Assembly: GCA_030435675.1 (NCBI GenBank)
Contig: CM059622.1
Location: 12,028,001 to 12,092,000, forward strand
From: Steinernema hermaphroditum
Taxonomy: Eukaryota; Nematoda; Chromadorea; Rhabditida; Steinernematidae
DNA: 64,000 bases
Direction: 5' to 3'
The translations under genes were made by a program, and so were the position numbers. Below the pieces are notes generated by a model, which saw only the letters and a list, made by a program, of their open reading frames with translations, made no database searches and was not told the DNA's origin. This document shows positions 19,702 to 28,525 of the stretch, one piece after another. Numbering within the stretch: the first letter of the stretch is position 1; every line of letters begins with the position of its first letter.

Positions 19702-20609
19702 TTGGGTTGGAGAATAAGTTCTTGCGGTTTTTTAATCTTCGGGTTTTCAGTATTTTTTTTGTTGTTATGCCTCGGATTGTAACATATCGTTTGAAAGAGC
19801 TATCTCTGCTCCACAATAGCGCTGTAACACTTTTTATTTTATAGTCATACTGTATCTGAATTTGAGGATATTCAGATACAGGTTCCAGGAGGTAAAAAGC
19901 ACCATCTCCGGCATGTGTTACTTTTAGTCTTTAGTCAAGGTCAAAATACGGTGGTAGCTGCTCGGTGGTGCCTGCGTGTCAATAATAAGGAAAGAAAAAA
20001 TGGGTCGCTCCAGAAGAAACGGCGAAGCTCACAGCGAAGTATGACCGGAACCCTAAGAAGACAATGATAACTGTATGGTGGGATTGTGTAGGCTTCCTAC
20101 ACTGAGAAATGCTGCAGCGGAACAAGACGGTCGACCAAAACTTGGCCCAACACGCAGCGCCCAGCTGCATCATTTGAATCATGCAATCCGACAGAAAAGA
20201 GCAAATCATGAAGTACAAGCCATCCTTCTGCAGGACAGCACCCACTCGCAAATTGTAAAAGTCGTCAAGGCCGCCCTCCAGGAGCTGCAGTGGAAGATCC
20301 TTCGACATCCACCGTATTCTCCAGACTTAACAGCAACAAACTATCATCTGTTCCGCTCGCTGTCAAACCATATAAGGGGTGTTTGATTCGAAAATGACGA
20401 AGCACTGCAAACCTGGATGAACGACTTCTTCGACTCAAGATCCGCCGATTTTTTTGAGAACAGGAATCGATCAACTGGTTGACCAGCGGGAGCAGGTCGT
20501 GGACAACAACGGTGGATATATTATTGATTAATGCCTTGTTATTGTTGTTGCATAAAAGTTCGTTTTTCAATCGACAACAAAAACCGCAAGAACTTATTCT
20601 CCAACCCAG
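19702..20609 (+). mobile_element. mariner-family element, internally deleted and inactive
   Basis: Terminal inverted repeats of about 30 bp (TTGGGTTGGAGAATAAGTTC on the left, its complement on the right) are flanked by TA at 19700-19701 and 20610-20611, the standard mariner target duplication. Length is 908 bp versus about 1.3 kb for full elements. The plus strand holds transposase remnants: TVWWD, PPYSPDL and YHLFRSL. Confidence 0.9.
20035..20531 (+). pseudogene. mariner transposase remnant (D,D34D catalytic half)
   Basis: A reading frame with one internal stop (after GFLH) and another (after NHIRGV) retains WWD, a degenerate second-Asp region (QDSTHSQ instead of the usual HDNARPH) and PPYSPDLTATNYHLFRSL. 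The family's third catalytic Asp in APSDYH is Asn here. The N-terminal DNA-binding half is missing or unrecognisable. It cannot be active. Confidence 0.85.
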
Positions 20610-20611
20610 TA

Positions 20612-21110
20612 CATCAGGCTTCAAAATTTAAATTTCCATTTGATGGTCCTGTTTCATGGATTTCACGTTTAGACATTCCTTTCTAATGACCTTAAAATGT
20701 GCTATTCACCTGGTGTAGGTTTAAGCAGCCGTCCTGCTGAAATTTTCGTTTAAACTTTAAATGAATTGGTACTATGGGTTCCTCCTCCGATCGAAAATAT
20801 CCCCAAGGTATGCGTATTATTCCGTCATTATGTTCGAGTGGATCAGTCTTATGGGGATCACGAGGTACTAGGATCCTGAGTTCTGGAAAATTGACAACAG
20901 ATACGCGGACCCTCCGTCGTTTAGGTCATGGCCAGCAAGAAATGTCGCCCTTTAGGACAAATATCGTACTTAAGGGTACTAATCGAGTGTTCCTTGTACG
21001 TGGCTTGCACATGAATGGGGAATTATCAAATTTTAATGTTATTATCGTACAACTGTCCACCTTTACATTTCACCTGTACATATAACAGTGACTAATGAAC
21101 TTCTCTTTCC
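20612..21110. other. Intergenic before the 21.1-kb receptor gene
   Basis: A 103-codon frame (20774-21085) shows no recognisable motif. No gene is supported. Confidence 0.3.
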
Positions 21111-21112
21111 AG
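21101..21112 (+). promoter_or_regulatory. Probable trans-splice or 5'UTR acceptor of receptor gene
   Basis: TTCTCTTTCCAG, a strong 3' splice site 31 nt before the ATG at 21144. Confidence 0.5.
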
Positions 21113-21143
21113 ATAATAGCACTTCTCACATTGCCGTCTCAGT

Positions 21144-22075
21144 ATGACTACGCGGCAGAATACGGTCTATATCTCGATCTATGAAATCCTAGTTTGCCTG
21201 TGTACACTATCCATAAATGGACTCATTTTTCGCAAACGAATGCAAAGCGGTTCCCAGCAAGCTCATCATCAGCTATCTATGCTCATGACGAAAGTCTCCT
21301 TCGATTCGATATTTGCTGCTGTAGTCCTCACCTACGCTACATGTGTAATACTGCAGATCTGTGGTAGTTCACCTTCCTACCTTTAAAATGTAGCTAATGC
21401 TTTCAGAAATGACAGGTGGCCACCATTTAATATATCCTATTGGAAACGTTGTGCAATCCCTGGAAGCCTCTATGGGAGTTATAAATGTTTTTGTTGCACT
21501 GGACCGACTCTTTGCTATGAGACGGGCGCTGTCGTATAAGAAGATTTGCAAAAGAGCTGTTCCAGCAGCCATTGTGCTGGTGATGCTTTGTTTCACAACG
21601 AGTTACGTCACCTATGCCGTCACACGCGGAAATGAGCGTGTGACTCGTGGATATCTGTTTACTCATTTCGCTAACCGAAGTGCGCAATCCATCATTCATC
21701 TTGCTACCATTTTCATCTTTTTAATAAGCATGCTATTAAGCGTGATATTCCTTTACGATTTTCGAAAGTTTCTCCGAACAAAGCTCAATCAACGTTGGTT
21801 TTTAGCCTATCACAACAACGTACGAAAAGTAAGACATTGCTGCCGGTGAAACATTTGAAATGCTTGTCTTTCAGGCGAATAAGATCGTCATGTACTTGAT
21901 GATTGTCGAGTTCTTATTGCTGACTGCCTCTAATAGCACAGAAATTGTACTGACTCACATATGTGGAATAGACCTTGCACGCGATTTTGGACCCCTTATT
22001 CATCCGATGTTCTCATCATATGTTCTGATTTGTGCTGTCACTATATATCTTTCATTGATAAATAAAATAAATTAG
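21144..22075 (+). CDS. Serpentine 7TM receptor, three exons
   Basis: Exons 21144-21363, 21407-21828 and 21875-22075 total 843 nt (280 aa). Introns are 43 and 46 nt, GT-AG. Hydrophobic segments fit a seven-helix receptor. The motif ALDRLFAMRRAL.Y at the end of TM3 is the DRY-like element of nematode Srsx/Srbc-type chemoreceptors. The tail is very short, ending SLINKIN with an AATAAA (22061-22066) inside the last codons. It is unrelated in sequence to the three receptors at 7.4-13.6 kb. It is predicted to be a chemosensory receptor, short compared with the usual 300-340 aa. Subfamily uncertain. Confidence 0.8.
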
Positions 22076-22595
22076 ATTTGTAGTTGACTTTCCCGCTCCC
22101 CAACAAAAGAGCCATCGACGTTTGCACCCGAGCCCGTCAACGACCGATCGCCATCGAAGATCTCAACTTCCTCCATTAGTTCTGGTCGCTGATTTTTCGG
22201 AAAGTAACCGAGTCCAAGAGGAAGTTCATATCATGAGTGTGGCGGACGGCCGAGCAGATAAAGGCGCTCATCAGAAAGATCCGCCTCGACGACTCCACGG
22301 TTGCTGCTCATCTCTAGGATCACCCCACTCCCCATCTCATCTGTTTGTGCAGCGGATACATCAGCTGGCAGCGCAATGGACGTTAATGTAGGGCATTTTC
22401 AGAAGGCGACGTGGGATACATCAGAGGAACTGCAGGCGGCGTTTTTGACTTCGGAGTTTCAGCGCTTTTTCGCCTTCACGACGCGGGTCATCACCGAATA
22501 CCACGCCTAAATTCTCCAGCAAATTCTAAACACGAAAAAAATGCCAAAGACAATTCGTTTCGAAAATGATAAGTAATTGTATCAACGTGACTATC
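22076..22595. other. GC-richer intergenic stretch with unassigned frames
   Basis: Frames at 22122-22391 and 22301-22510 lack family motifs. The second ends in a plausible coding-like segment (ATWDTSEELQAAF...EFQRFFAFTTRVITEY) that could be a last exon or a gene fragment, but I cannot support a model. Confidence 0.25.
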
Positions 22596-22596
22596 C

Positions 22597-22680
22597 CCTA
22601 TATATAAACGGAGAACCGACGGGTCCGTTGGTATGTGTGTGTGTGTGTGTTTTTCCGTGCGCACGGGGAAAACACCCACA
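22597..22680 (+). repeat. (TG)n microsatellite in a possible Helitron-like 5' end
   Basis: TATATATAAACGGAG, then a hairpin-capable CCGACGGGTCCGTTGG and about nine TG units. This resembles 5' termini of some nematode and arthropod Helitron-type elements from memory. No CTRR-type end or Rep/helicase was found. Confidence 0.3.
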
Positions 22681-22947
22681 CAAAATAAGGACCCCGACAA
22701 ACGGAAAACGTTCGCAATGAGCCATACAGACAGTTGACATGGTAGCGCTCTACTTCCACTATGTCTCTGGCGATGCTAGGCTTTGAGTTTTTTTTGTAGT
22801 TTTTCAGTGATTTTCTGCCTATTTTGTAACCAGTGTGTGTAACCAGCAATGTTGTCAGTTCGAGTTTCTTAAAACTTTACAGTTTTTTTTCGCCCACTTC
22901 AGCCATTTACATGAGCGCCAATCTTGCCGCCCGCAGGGCTATGGTGT

Positions 22948-23163
22948 CATAAAAATGCTATGGTACTTTGGAGCAGGAGGGTCAGATGCAGAACTCTTTG
23001 TATGAGCAAGGCCCCTGCTGTCTCGAATTGAAAGTTTTGCAGGAAACTAAGATAGTCCACAGTAAATCCAACGAGAATAGGCGCGTTCGATCAGGCTCGT
23101 GCAGTTCTACAAGATCTAATCATAAAATGCTATGGTACTTTGGAGCTGAAGGGTCAGATGCAG
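22948..23163 (+). repeat. Orphan copy of the 173-bp satellite (about 1.2 units)
   Basis: A full monomer plus the start of a second, nearly identical to the units of the array starting at 28143. The second unit has lost one A and departs from the satellite after GTCAGATGCAG. Confidence 0.95.
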
Positions 23164-23202
23164 GGCAACCCGACAAAACCGCCATTCCAAACTCGCTACT
23201 GC

Positions 23203-23256
23203 AAAAATCGCCATTTTGCAAAAATCGCCATTTCGCAAAAAATCTCCATTTTGCAG
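23203..23256 (+). repeat. About 18-bp tandem repeat (GCAAAAATCGCCATTTT), three units
   Basis: Three imperfect units directly after the orphan satellite copy. Confidence 0.7.
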
Positions 23257-23350
23257 TTCCCTCAGTTCCTTGAGTTAGAGAAGTGTTGGTCAGCAGTGAC
23301 TTTTAGCAGGAATTTACTTTTACTTATTTCACAACAAGGCACAACACACT

Positions 23351-23627
23351 TCAAAGATTTTTTGCGATTCTGTACAGTTCCCTATTGGAGCTGGTTTCGC
23401 AGGCTCGGCGGATGGATTCAACAGTGGCCGGGTCGAGGACATCTCCCTAAGACAAACAAGATAGGACAATGGAAAACACGGAAAAACCATACTTGAGCCA
23501 GAAGAATGGAACAAACACATTCGTTCTTTTCGTTATTGATCTCTGCCAGGAATTGATATATGGCAATGATAAGCAAAACGCCTACGACAATCGCAGCCAA
23601 GAAGTGTTGGACGCCACAGACCGACAT
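23351..23627 (-). CDS. Small two-exon gene for a secreted or single-pass 76-aa protein
   Basis: Exons 23493-23627 (135 nt) and 23351-23446 (96 nt) flank a 46-nt GT-AG intron ending GTCTTAG; the total is 231 nt, ending TGA. Residues about 8-28 (FLAAIVVGVLLIIAIYQFLAE) form a strong hydrophobic helix, either a signal peptide or a membrane anchor. It is followed by a charged mature part with ECVC and RRACETSS, giving three cysteines outside the helix. I know no family for it. The clean splice, in-frame junction and consistent hydrophobic N-terminus are the support. A GT-rich site on the other strand (near 23656) means the opposite strand could also be transcribed. Confidence 0.5.
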
Positions 23628-24356
23628 TCCCGCACAGGCTTTGGAATTATCACGATGGTAAGTTTGGTTATTAAGGGGCGCTGGAGAAATACGAGAGGCG
23701 TCAGTTTCTCTAGTCATACGATAGTTACCGTAGATACTCTAAATTCGTTGCCATTCATTAATGGCAGGATTCATACATGTTAAGCTTTCTCAAGCACGAG
23801 TTGAAAATATGATTATAATGTAGCTCGATAGCAACTCTGGCATAATGTAAGCCTTGGTAACTTACCTATTTTTCCGAAATCTTATCAGCGGAGAAGAGTA
23901 CTGAAGCCAATAAACAGCCTAAGCAAAGGCATTGGATTTTCTCTCGTCGTCTGTTACCGCTCCCCGCGAACAGTCGAAATTTTCCCTAGTATATATTGTC
24001 GGCTCGCGAGCCACCCGAGCCAGAACCCGAGCCGCGCCGATTTCGCAATCCGAGCCGGCTCGCGGCTCGGGTTTGCATCTCTGCCTCTAACATCAAGAGG
24101 AATGCAATGGACAAGTGTCGAATCATAATGTGGGGTGAGAGTTCACTGCACTCCACAAATCACCCATCAATTCTGCCACAAGTCTAAACATGGCGAAAAA
24201 AATAAATGTTTATCAAGTGTCCCATTTTCAATGCTCCAACCCAATATAATGTTGACTATGTATAAATTAAATAAAATCAATAAAATTGGATTAACCACAT
24301 TGACTAGTATTATCTAATCAGATGCAACAACTGAGTGCAATGACATACAGTATGTG
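23628..24356. other. Intergenic with CGAGCC-rich tract
   Basis: About 24000-24075 is packed with CGAGCC and CCGAGCC hexamers in both orientations. The rest is AT-rich and without recognisable genes. Confidence 0.4.
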
Positions 24357-24362
24357 TTTATT
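24357..24362 (-). terminator. Poly(A) signal of first MDAVPY-family gene
   Basis: AATAAA on the minus strand about 32 nt after the stop. The same spacing context is seen after the second copy at 26395-26400. Confidence 0.55.
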
Positions 24363-24393
24363 TAACGTGATTAGAGTAATTACATTACAGTGA

Positions 24394-25377
24394 TTAATTA
24401 CGGTTACGAAACATCGCAAGATTTCCGTGTTCAGAACACACTTCTTTGCTTGTGCAAAGGCAAGGCATAAATTCCAATCGAATAAAGCGTTCTTCCGTCG
24501 TGTCACGTCCGGCCGTGAAGCCCAGGGCCAGTGACGGAACCTCATCGTGTTCGAGGTAGTGAAAGCTTGCCATGTCAGGTTTGCTGATTTCATTTGTTGC
24601 ATTATTCATAAATTCGTAATAGTTTCTTCGGTGACTTGGGGAACGATATTGGAGAAGACACTCAAAAGTTCCATTTTCTCGCCAGTAGGCGAAAAACTCT
24701 TCAATGAACGTCCAGTCCAACATCCACGAAAAGCAGCTTGTACGGTGCAAGCGAAGGTGCCTCCTTCGTTCAGTTTGAAAACAGAATTTTCGCAAAAGCG
24801 GGAAAATAGACTGCGGCCAAGCACCGAATAATTCGATGCTTTCCATTAATCTGTTGTTCTCTATGTGATCTTCCAGAAAGTCGATCGCCGCTGGTCCCGA
24901 GTAGGACATATCAACGTTAGTGAAGTAGTGTTTCTTGTAGAGACTCTGCAGAATAGTAGCTTGAAAATCTGAACTCGCTCGCATAACAGAAAGGACAGAA
25001 CAGCTTCGGACAGGCGTACAGAATGGTGTCACAAGTTGGACCATCTTGTCGGCCGCATGCTCCTCAAACACTAGACCATCATCCCAAGAGATCTCTGATG
25101 AGTTATCAACAATAAGCGAGTCGATGCGTACAAACTTACGTCCAACGGCTTGGATGTGATCAATTGAAAATAATGGTACTGTATCATTCTCAAATATGCA
25201 CTGAATTGTTCCGTTCTTTTGTCGGAACTTGACCCTGGTGTACAGCCGATTACGGTGATGAGTATCGACGACTTCCTTCCATAATGGGTGGAAGGGTTCA
25301 CTGGCTAGAGAGTCGAGGGTCGCCTTATCGAACAGTTCGATGACAGCGTCGACAAAGTTGTAGGGAACGGCGTCCAT
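24394..25377 (-). CDS. Nematode orphan family protein (MDAVPY... / HPLWKEVVD), intact copy
   Basis: 327 aa from the ATG at 25377. The N-terminus (MDAVPYNFVDAVIELF, then ASEPFHPLWKEVVDTHHRNRLY) is typical of a large lineage-specific family I associate with Steinernema, with a faintly F-box-like start. The middle carries GPAAIDFLEDHIENNRLMESIEL, and the C-terminal half has WMLDWTFIEEFFAYWRENG. No catalytic motif and no membrane segment. Function unknown. The frame is open 49 codons further upstream, but the shared start and a splice-acceptor-like tract just before it favour 25377. It is uninterrupted over 327 codons, unlike its neighbour at 26426-27459. Confidence 0.7.
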   Translation of the reverse strand: MDAVPYNFVDAVIELFDKATLDSLASEPFHPLWKEVVDTHHRNRLYTRVKFRQKNGTIQCIFENDTVPLFSIDHIQAVGRKFVRIDSLIVDNSSEISWDDGLVFEEHAADKMVQLVTPFCTPVRSCSVLSVMRASSDFQATILQSLYKKHYFTNVDMSYSGPAAIDFLEDHIENNRLMESIELFGAWPQSIFPLLRKFCFQTERRRHLRLHRTSCFSWMLDWTFIEEFFAYWRENGTFECLLQYRSPSHRRNYYEFMNNATNEISKPDMASFHYLEHDEVPSLALGFTAGRDTTEERFIRLEFMPCLCTSKEVCSEHGNLAMFRNRN

Positions 25378-25949
25378 CGCTGCACAAACGGAATTGAAAT
25401 GGATGTCCAAAGAAAAATAAATCTTAAATAGGCCGAAAGCTGCAGATGCATTGCTGTGCTTTCCTGATGCATTGCTCTGTTTGGGAAATGTTGTCGTGCA
25501 AACATCGCTTTCTTTCGGAGTCACCCCACGTTGGGGTTAGGGTCATCCCCGCGGGGTCAGATGTCAGACTCCGTCGGAGAAATGTCTTGCTCCGAGAGAA
25601 TAGCCTTGGTAGTCACAGCACGTAGTGATCTACCGAGAGTTGCAAAATACACGAGAATCGCGGTTACAAACGATTTACTCGCGTTCCGAATAGCAACAAA
25701 TAAAGCAGCAAAATCGCAGAAAATACTGCGGCAACACTCACAACGGTGAACAACAATAGTCAACGCAACAAAATCCCTCCTTGCACTTCTGCCTCTCGCG
25801 CGCTTCTTCCGGAACCTTCTCTGGCCTCGCTCGCCTGGTGAAAGTCTTCTGTTCAGTCCAAATCGCGCGGGAAATCAGAAGTTCCGTGGTTTGAATCTTG
25901 AAATACGAGGGAAATCCTTCTGAACCGAGTCGCGTGCAGCGACAGCGTC
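25378..25949. other. Intergenic; upstream flank shared with second copy, plus small palindromes
   Basis: The first roughly 150 bp (to about 25530) resemble the flank of the second copy (27460-27620). About 25525-25580 holds three short palindromes (CCCACGTTGGGG, CCCCGCGGGG, GACTCCGTCGGAG). Confidence 0.45.
25380..25390 (-). promoter_or_regulatory. Probable trans-splice acceptor of first MDAVPY-family gene
   Basis: The minus-strand tract CGTTTGTGCAG ends 2 nt before the ATG. It is conserved upstream of the second copy. Confidence 0.4.
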
Positions 25950-26070
25950 CAATCACCGAATAATTCAATTCTTTCCGTTAAGCTGTTGTTGTCGATATGA
26001 ACTGTCAGAAAGTCGATCGCCGCTGCTCCCGAATAAACAATATTGAAGTACTGCCTTTTGTAGAGACTCT
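25950..26070 (-). pseudogene. Third-copy fragment of the MDAVPY family
   Basis: In minus orientation this matches the region of 24820-24955 (around CACCGAATAATTC, AGAAAGTCGATCGCCGCTG and GTAGAGACTCT). Many differences and stops; a relic. Confidence 0.75.
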
Positions 26071-26189
26071 ACAGAAAAATACAGGGTGGGGCGAAAGTTC
26101 TGGAGCATTTTTCCAGGGAATTCCACGAACAAAACGCTTTTTAATAACAGTACCTTATTCAACACAAAACACAAAAAAGCTGGAACACC

Positions 26190-26230
26190 AACGAACGGTT
26201 CAGTGCATATTTGAGGATGATACAGTACCC
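26190..26230 (+). pseudogene. Inverted micro-fragment of the MDAVPY family
   Basis: Plus-strand GTTCAGTGCATATTTGAGGA encodes the family's QCIFE.DTVP segment. It is opposite in orientation to the neighbouring fragment and both genes. Confidence 0.65.
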
Positions 26231-26394
26231 TAACATAGGAAGCATCGGAGAATTGATACTAGATCATCACCACCATGGCAACTTTCACCAGGACCCTACT
26301 TTGTATGAGCAAGGACTCAGAGGTAAAGTATGTGATGGCCTTAATAAGATGCAGCAATTGAGTGCTGAACGAAAAGCAGCTTGTACAGTATGTG

Positions 26395-26400
26395 TTTATT
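26395..26400 (-). terminator. Poly(A) signal of second MDAVPY-family copy
   Basis: AATAAA on the minus strand, in the same context as 24357-24362. Confidence 0.5.
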
Positions 26401-26425
26401 TAACATGATTACAGTGATTGCATTA

Positions 26426-27459
26426 CTATGAATATTTAGTTTTACGTAACATCAACTGTTTGTGCTCAGAGCACACTTCTGTGCTTGTACAAAGGCAAGG
26501 CATAAATTCCAATTGAATAAAGCGTTCTTCCGTCGCGTCACGTCCGGCCGTGAAGCCCAGAGCCAGTGACGGAACCTCATCGTGTTCGAGGTAGTGAAAG
26601 CTTGCCCTGTCAGGTTTGCTGATTTCATTTCTTGCATTCTTCATAAATTCGTAGTAGTGTCTTCGGTGACTTGGGGAACGATATTGGAGAAGACACTTAA
26701 AAGTTCCATTTTCTCGCCAGTAGGCGAAAAACTCCTCTATGAACGTCCAGTCCAACATCCACGAAAAGCAGCTTGTACGGTGCAAGCGAAGGTGCCTCCT
26801 TCGTTCAGTTTGAAAACAGAATTTTCGCAAAAGCGGGAGAATAGACTGCGGCCAAGCACCGAATAATTCGATGCTTTCCATTAATCTGTTGTTCTCTATG
26901 TGATCTGACAGAAAGTCGATCGCCGCTGGTCCCGTGTAGGACATATCAACGTCAGTGAAGTATTGCTTCTTGTAGAGACTCTGCAGAATGGCAGCTTGAA
27001 CATTTAAACTCGCTTGCATAACAGAGAGGTTAGAACAGCGCCGGACAGATATACAGAATGGAGCATCTCTTCGATCGCCAGTTGGAGCATCTCTTCGATC
27101 GCACGCAGCTCAAACATCAGAACATCAAACACCAGACGATCATCCCAAGAGGCGAGAGGTGAATCCCCATAAACAAGCGAGTCGATGCGTAGAAACTTAC
27201 GCCCAACGGCTTTGATGTGATCCAATGAGAGTGATACTGTGTCACCTATTTCTGTTGTATTATCTTCAAATATGCACTGAATTTTTCCGTCCCTTCTGCT
27301 TTGCCGGAACCTGAGCCTGCAGTACAATCGATTACGGTGATGAGTATCGACAACTTCCTTCCATAATGGGTGGAAGGGTTCACTGGCTAGAGAGTCGAGG
27401 GTCACCTTATCGAACAGTTCGATGACCGCGTCGATAAAGCTGTAGGGAACGGCGTCCAT
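26426..27459 (-). pseudogene. Nematode orphan family (MDAVPY...), frame-broken tandem copy
   Basis: The N-terminal part (ATG at 27459 to about 27060) and the C-terminal part (about 27060-26426) both match the intact copy closely but lie in different frames. The break is in a patch with tandem micro-duplications: a 24-bp unit GCGATCGAAGAGATGCTCCA... occurs twice at about 27058-27106, after a 15-bp insertion near 27130 (TGATGTTCTGATGTTT). The net extra length is not a multiple of three. Without splicing around it the protein would stop at about 150 residues. A short intron could in principle bypass the patch, but I see no good sites. Confidence 0.75.
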
Positions 27460-28142
27460 CGCTGCACAAACGGAATTGAAATGATGGATGTCGAAAGAAA
27501 ACACACCTCAAATAGGCCGAAAGCTGCGGATGCACTGTCACGCTTTCCTGATGCATTGCTCTGTTTGGAGTGAAAATTTTGCAAACGTGCAAACATCGCT
27601 TTCTTTCGGCGACACCCCAACTCATACCTGCGACAACTGATTCCCGTCTATGCATGCTAATAACAGATTCTTACTGATAACAGGTACTTATCCATTCCCG
27701 ACGGGTTATCTCGGGATGAATTGAATGGGAGCTCTTTGTTGGGTAACGGCAAGCTGCTCCTTATATGGTTTCCATTTTCGAAGTTTTCGATGTTGGACAA
27801 GGCTCCAAAAAAGTTTGTACGAGCTACGACACAGTATGTTCTACGGTATCCCAATTCGAAGATTCGAAACCGATGTAAAGGAGTCGGAGGAAACGGTCAC
27901 CCTGCTGGCGCCTGCGGAAACAGGAGAGACAGACGAACATTAAAGCACCTATTCCGCTTCGCAATGCTTCAAGAAGATGTCTAAACAATTCGACGACGAC
28001 AGTGAACATCTGCAAGGCGACGAGCCTTATTGGGCTCCCGCTTTCTGTGCTGTTCTAGATCAGCTTTGAGATTCCAGATCATCGCTTCTTTGGATTCCGA
28101 AAGAGATCGTATATAATTCTCCAGATGATCTTTTTTTTTGAA
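27460..28142. other. Intergenic up to the satellite array
   Basis: The first roughly 160 bp are shared with the other copy's flank. A 72-codon plus-strand frame (27725-27943), ending in an acidic tail (EESEETV-like, ...GETDEH), could be a terminal exon, but nothing upstream supports it. A T9 run immediately precedes the array. Confidence 0.35.
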
Positions 28143-28525
28143 GTTCTACAAGATCCAATCATAAAAATGCTATGGTACTTTGGAGGGGAGGGGTCAGATG
28201 CAGAACTCTTTGTATGAGCAAGGGCCCTGCTGTCTCGAATTGAAAGTTTTGCAGGAAACTAAGATAGTCCACAGTAAATCCAACGAGAATAGGCGCGTTC
28301 GATCAGGCTCGTGCAGTTCTACAAGATCCAATCATAAAAATGCTATAGTACTTTGGAGCAGGAGGGTCAGACGCAGAACTCTTTGTGTGAGCAAGGACCC
28401 CACTGTCTCGAATTGAAAGTTTTGCAGGAAACTAAGATAGTCCACAGTAAATCCAACGAGAATAGGCGCGTTCGATCAGGCTCGTGCAGTTCTACAAGAT
28501 CCAATCATAAAAATGCTATGGTACT

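Noticed and set aside
24547..24866. Plus-strand 94-codon frame repeated at 26582
   Set aside because: Antisense shadow of the MDAVPY-family coding region in both copies.
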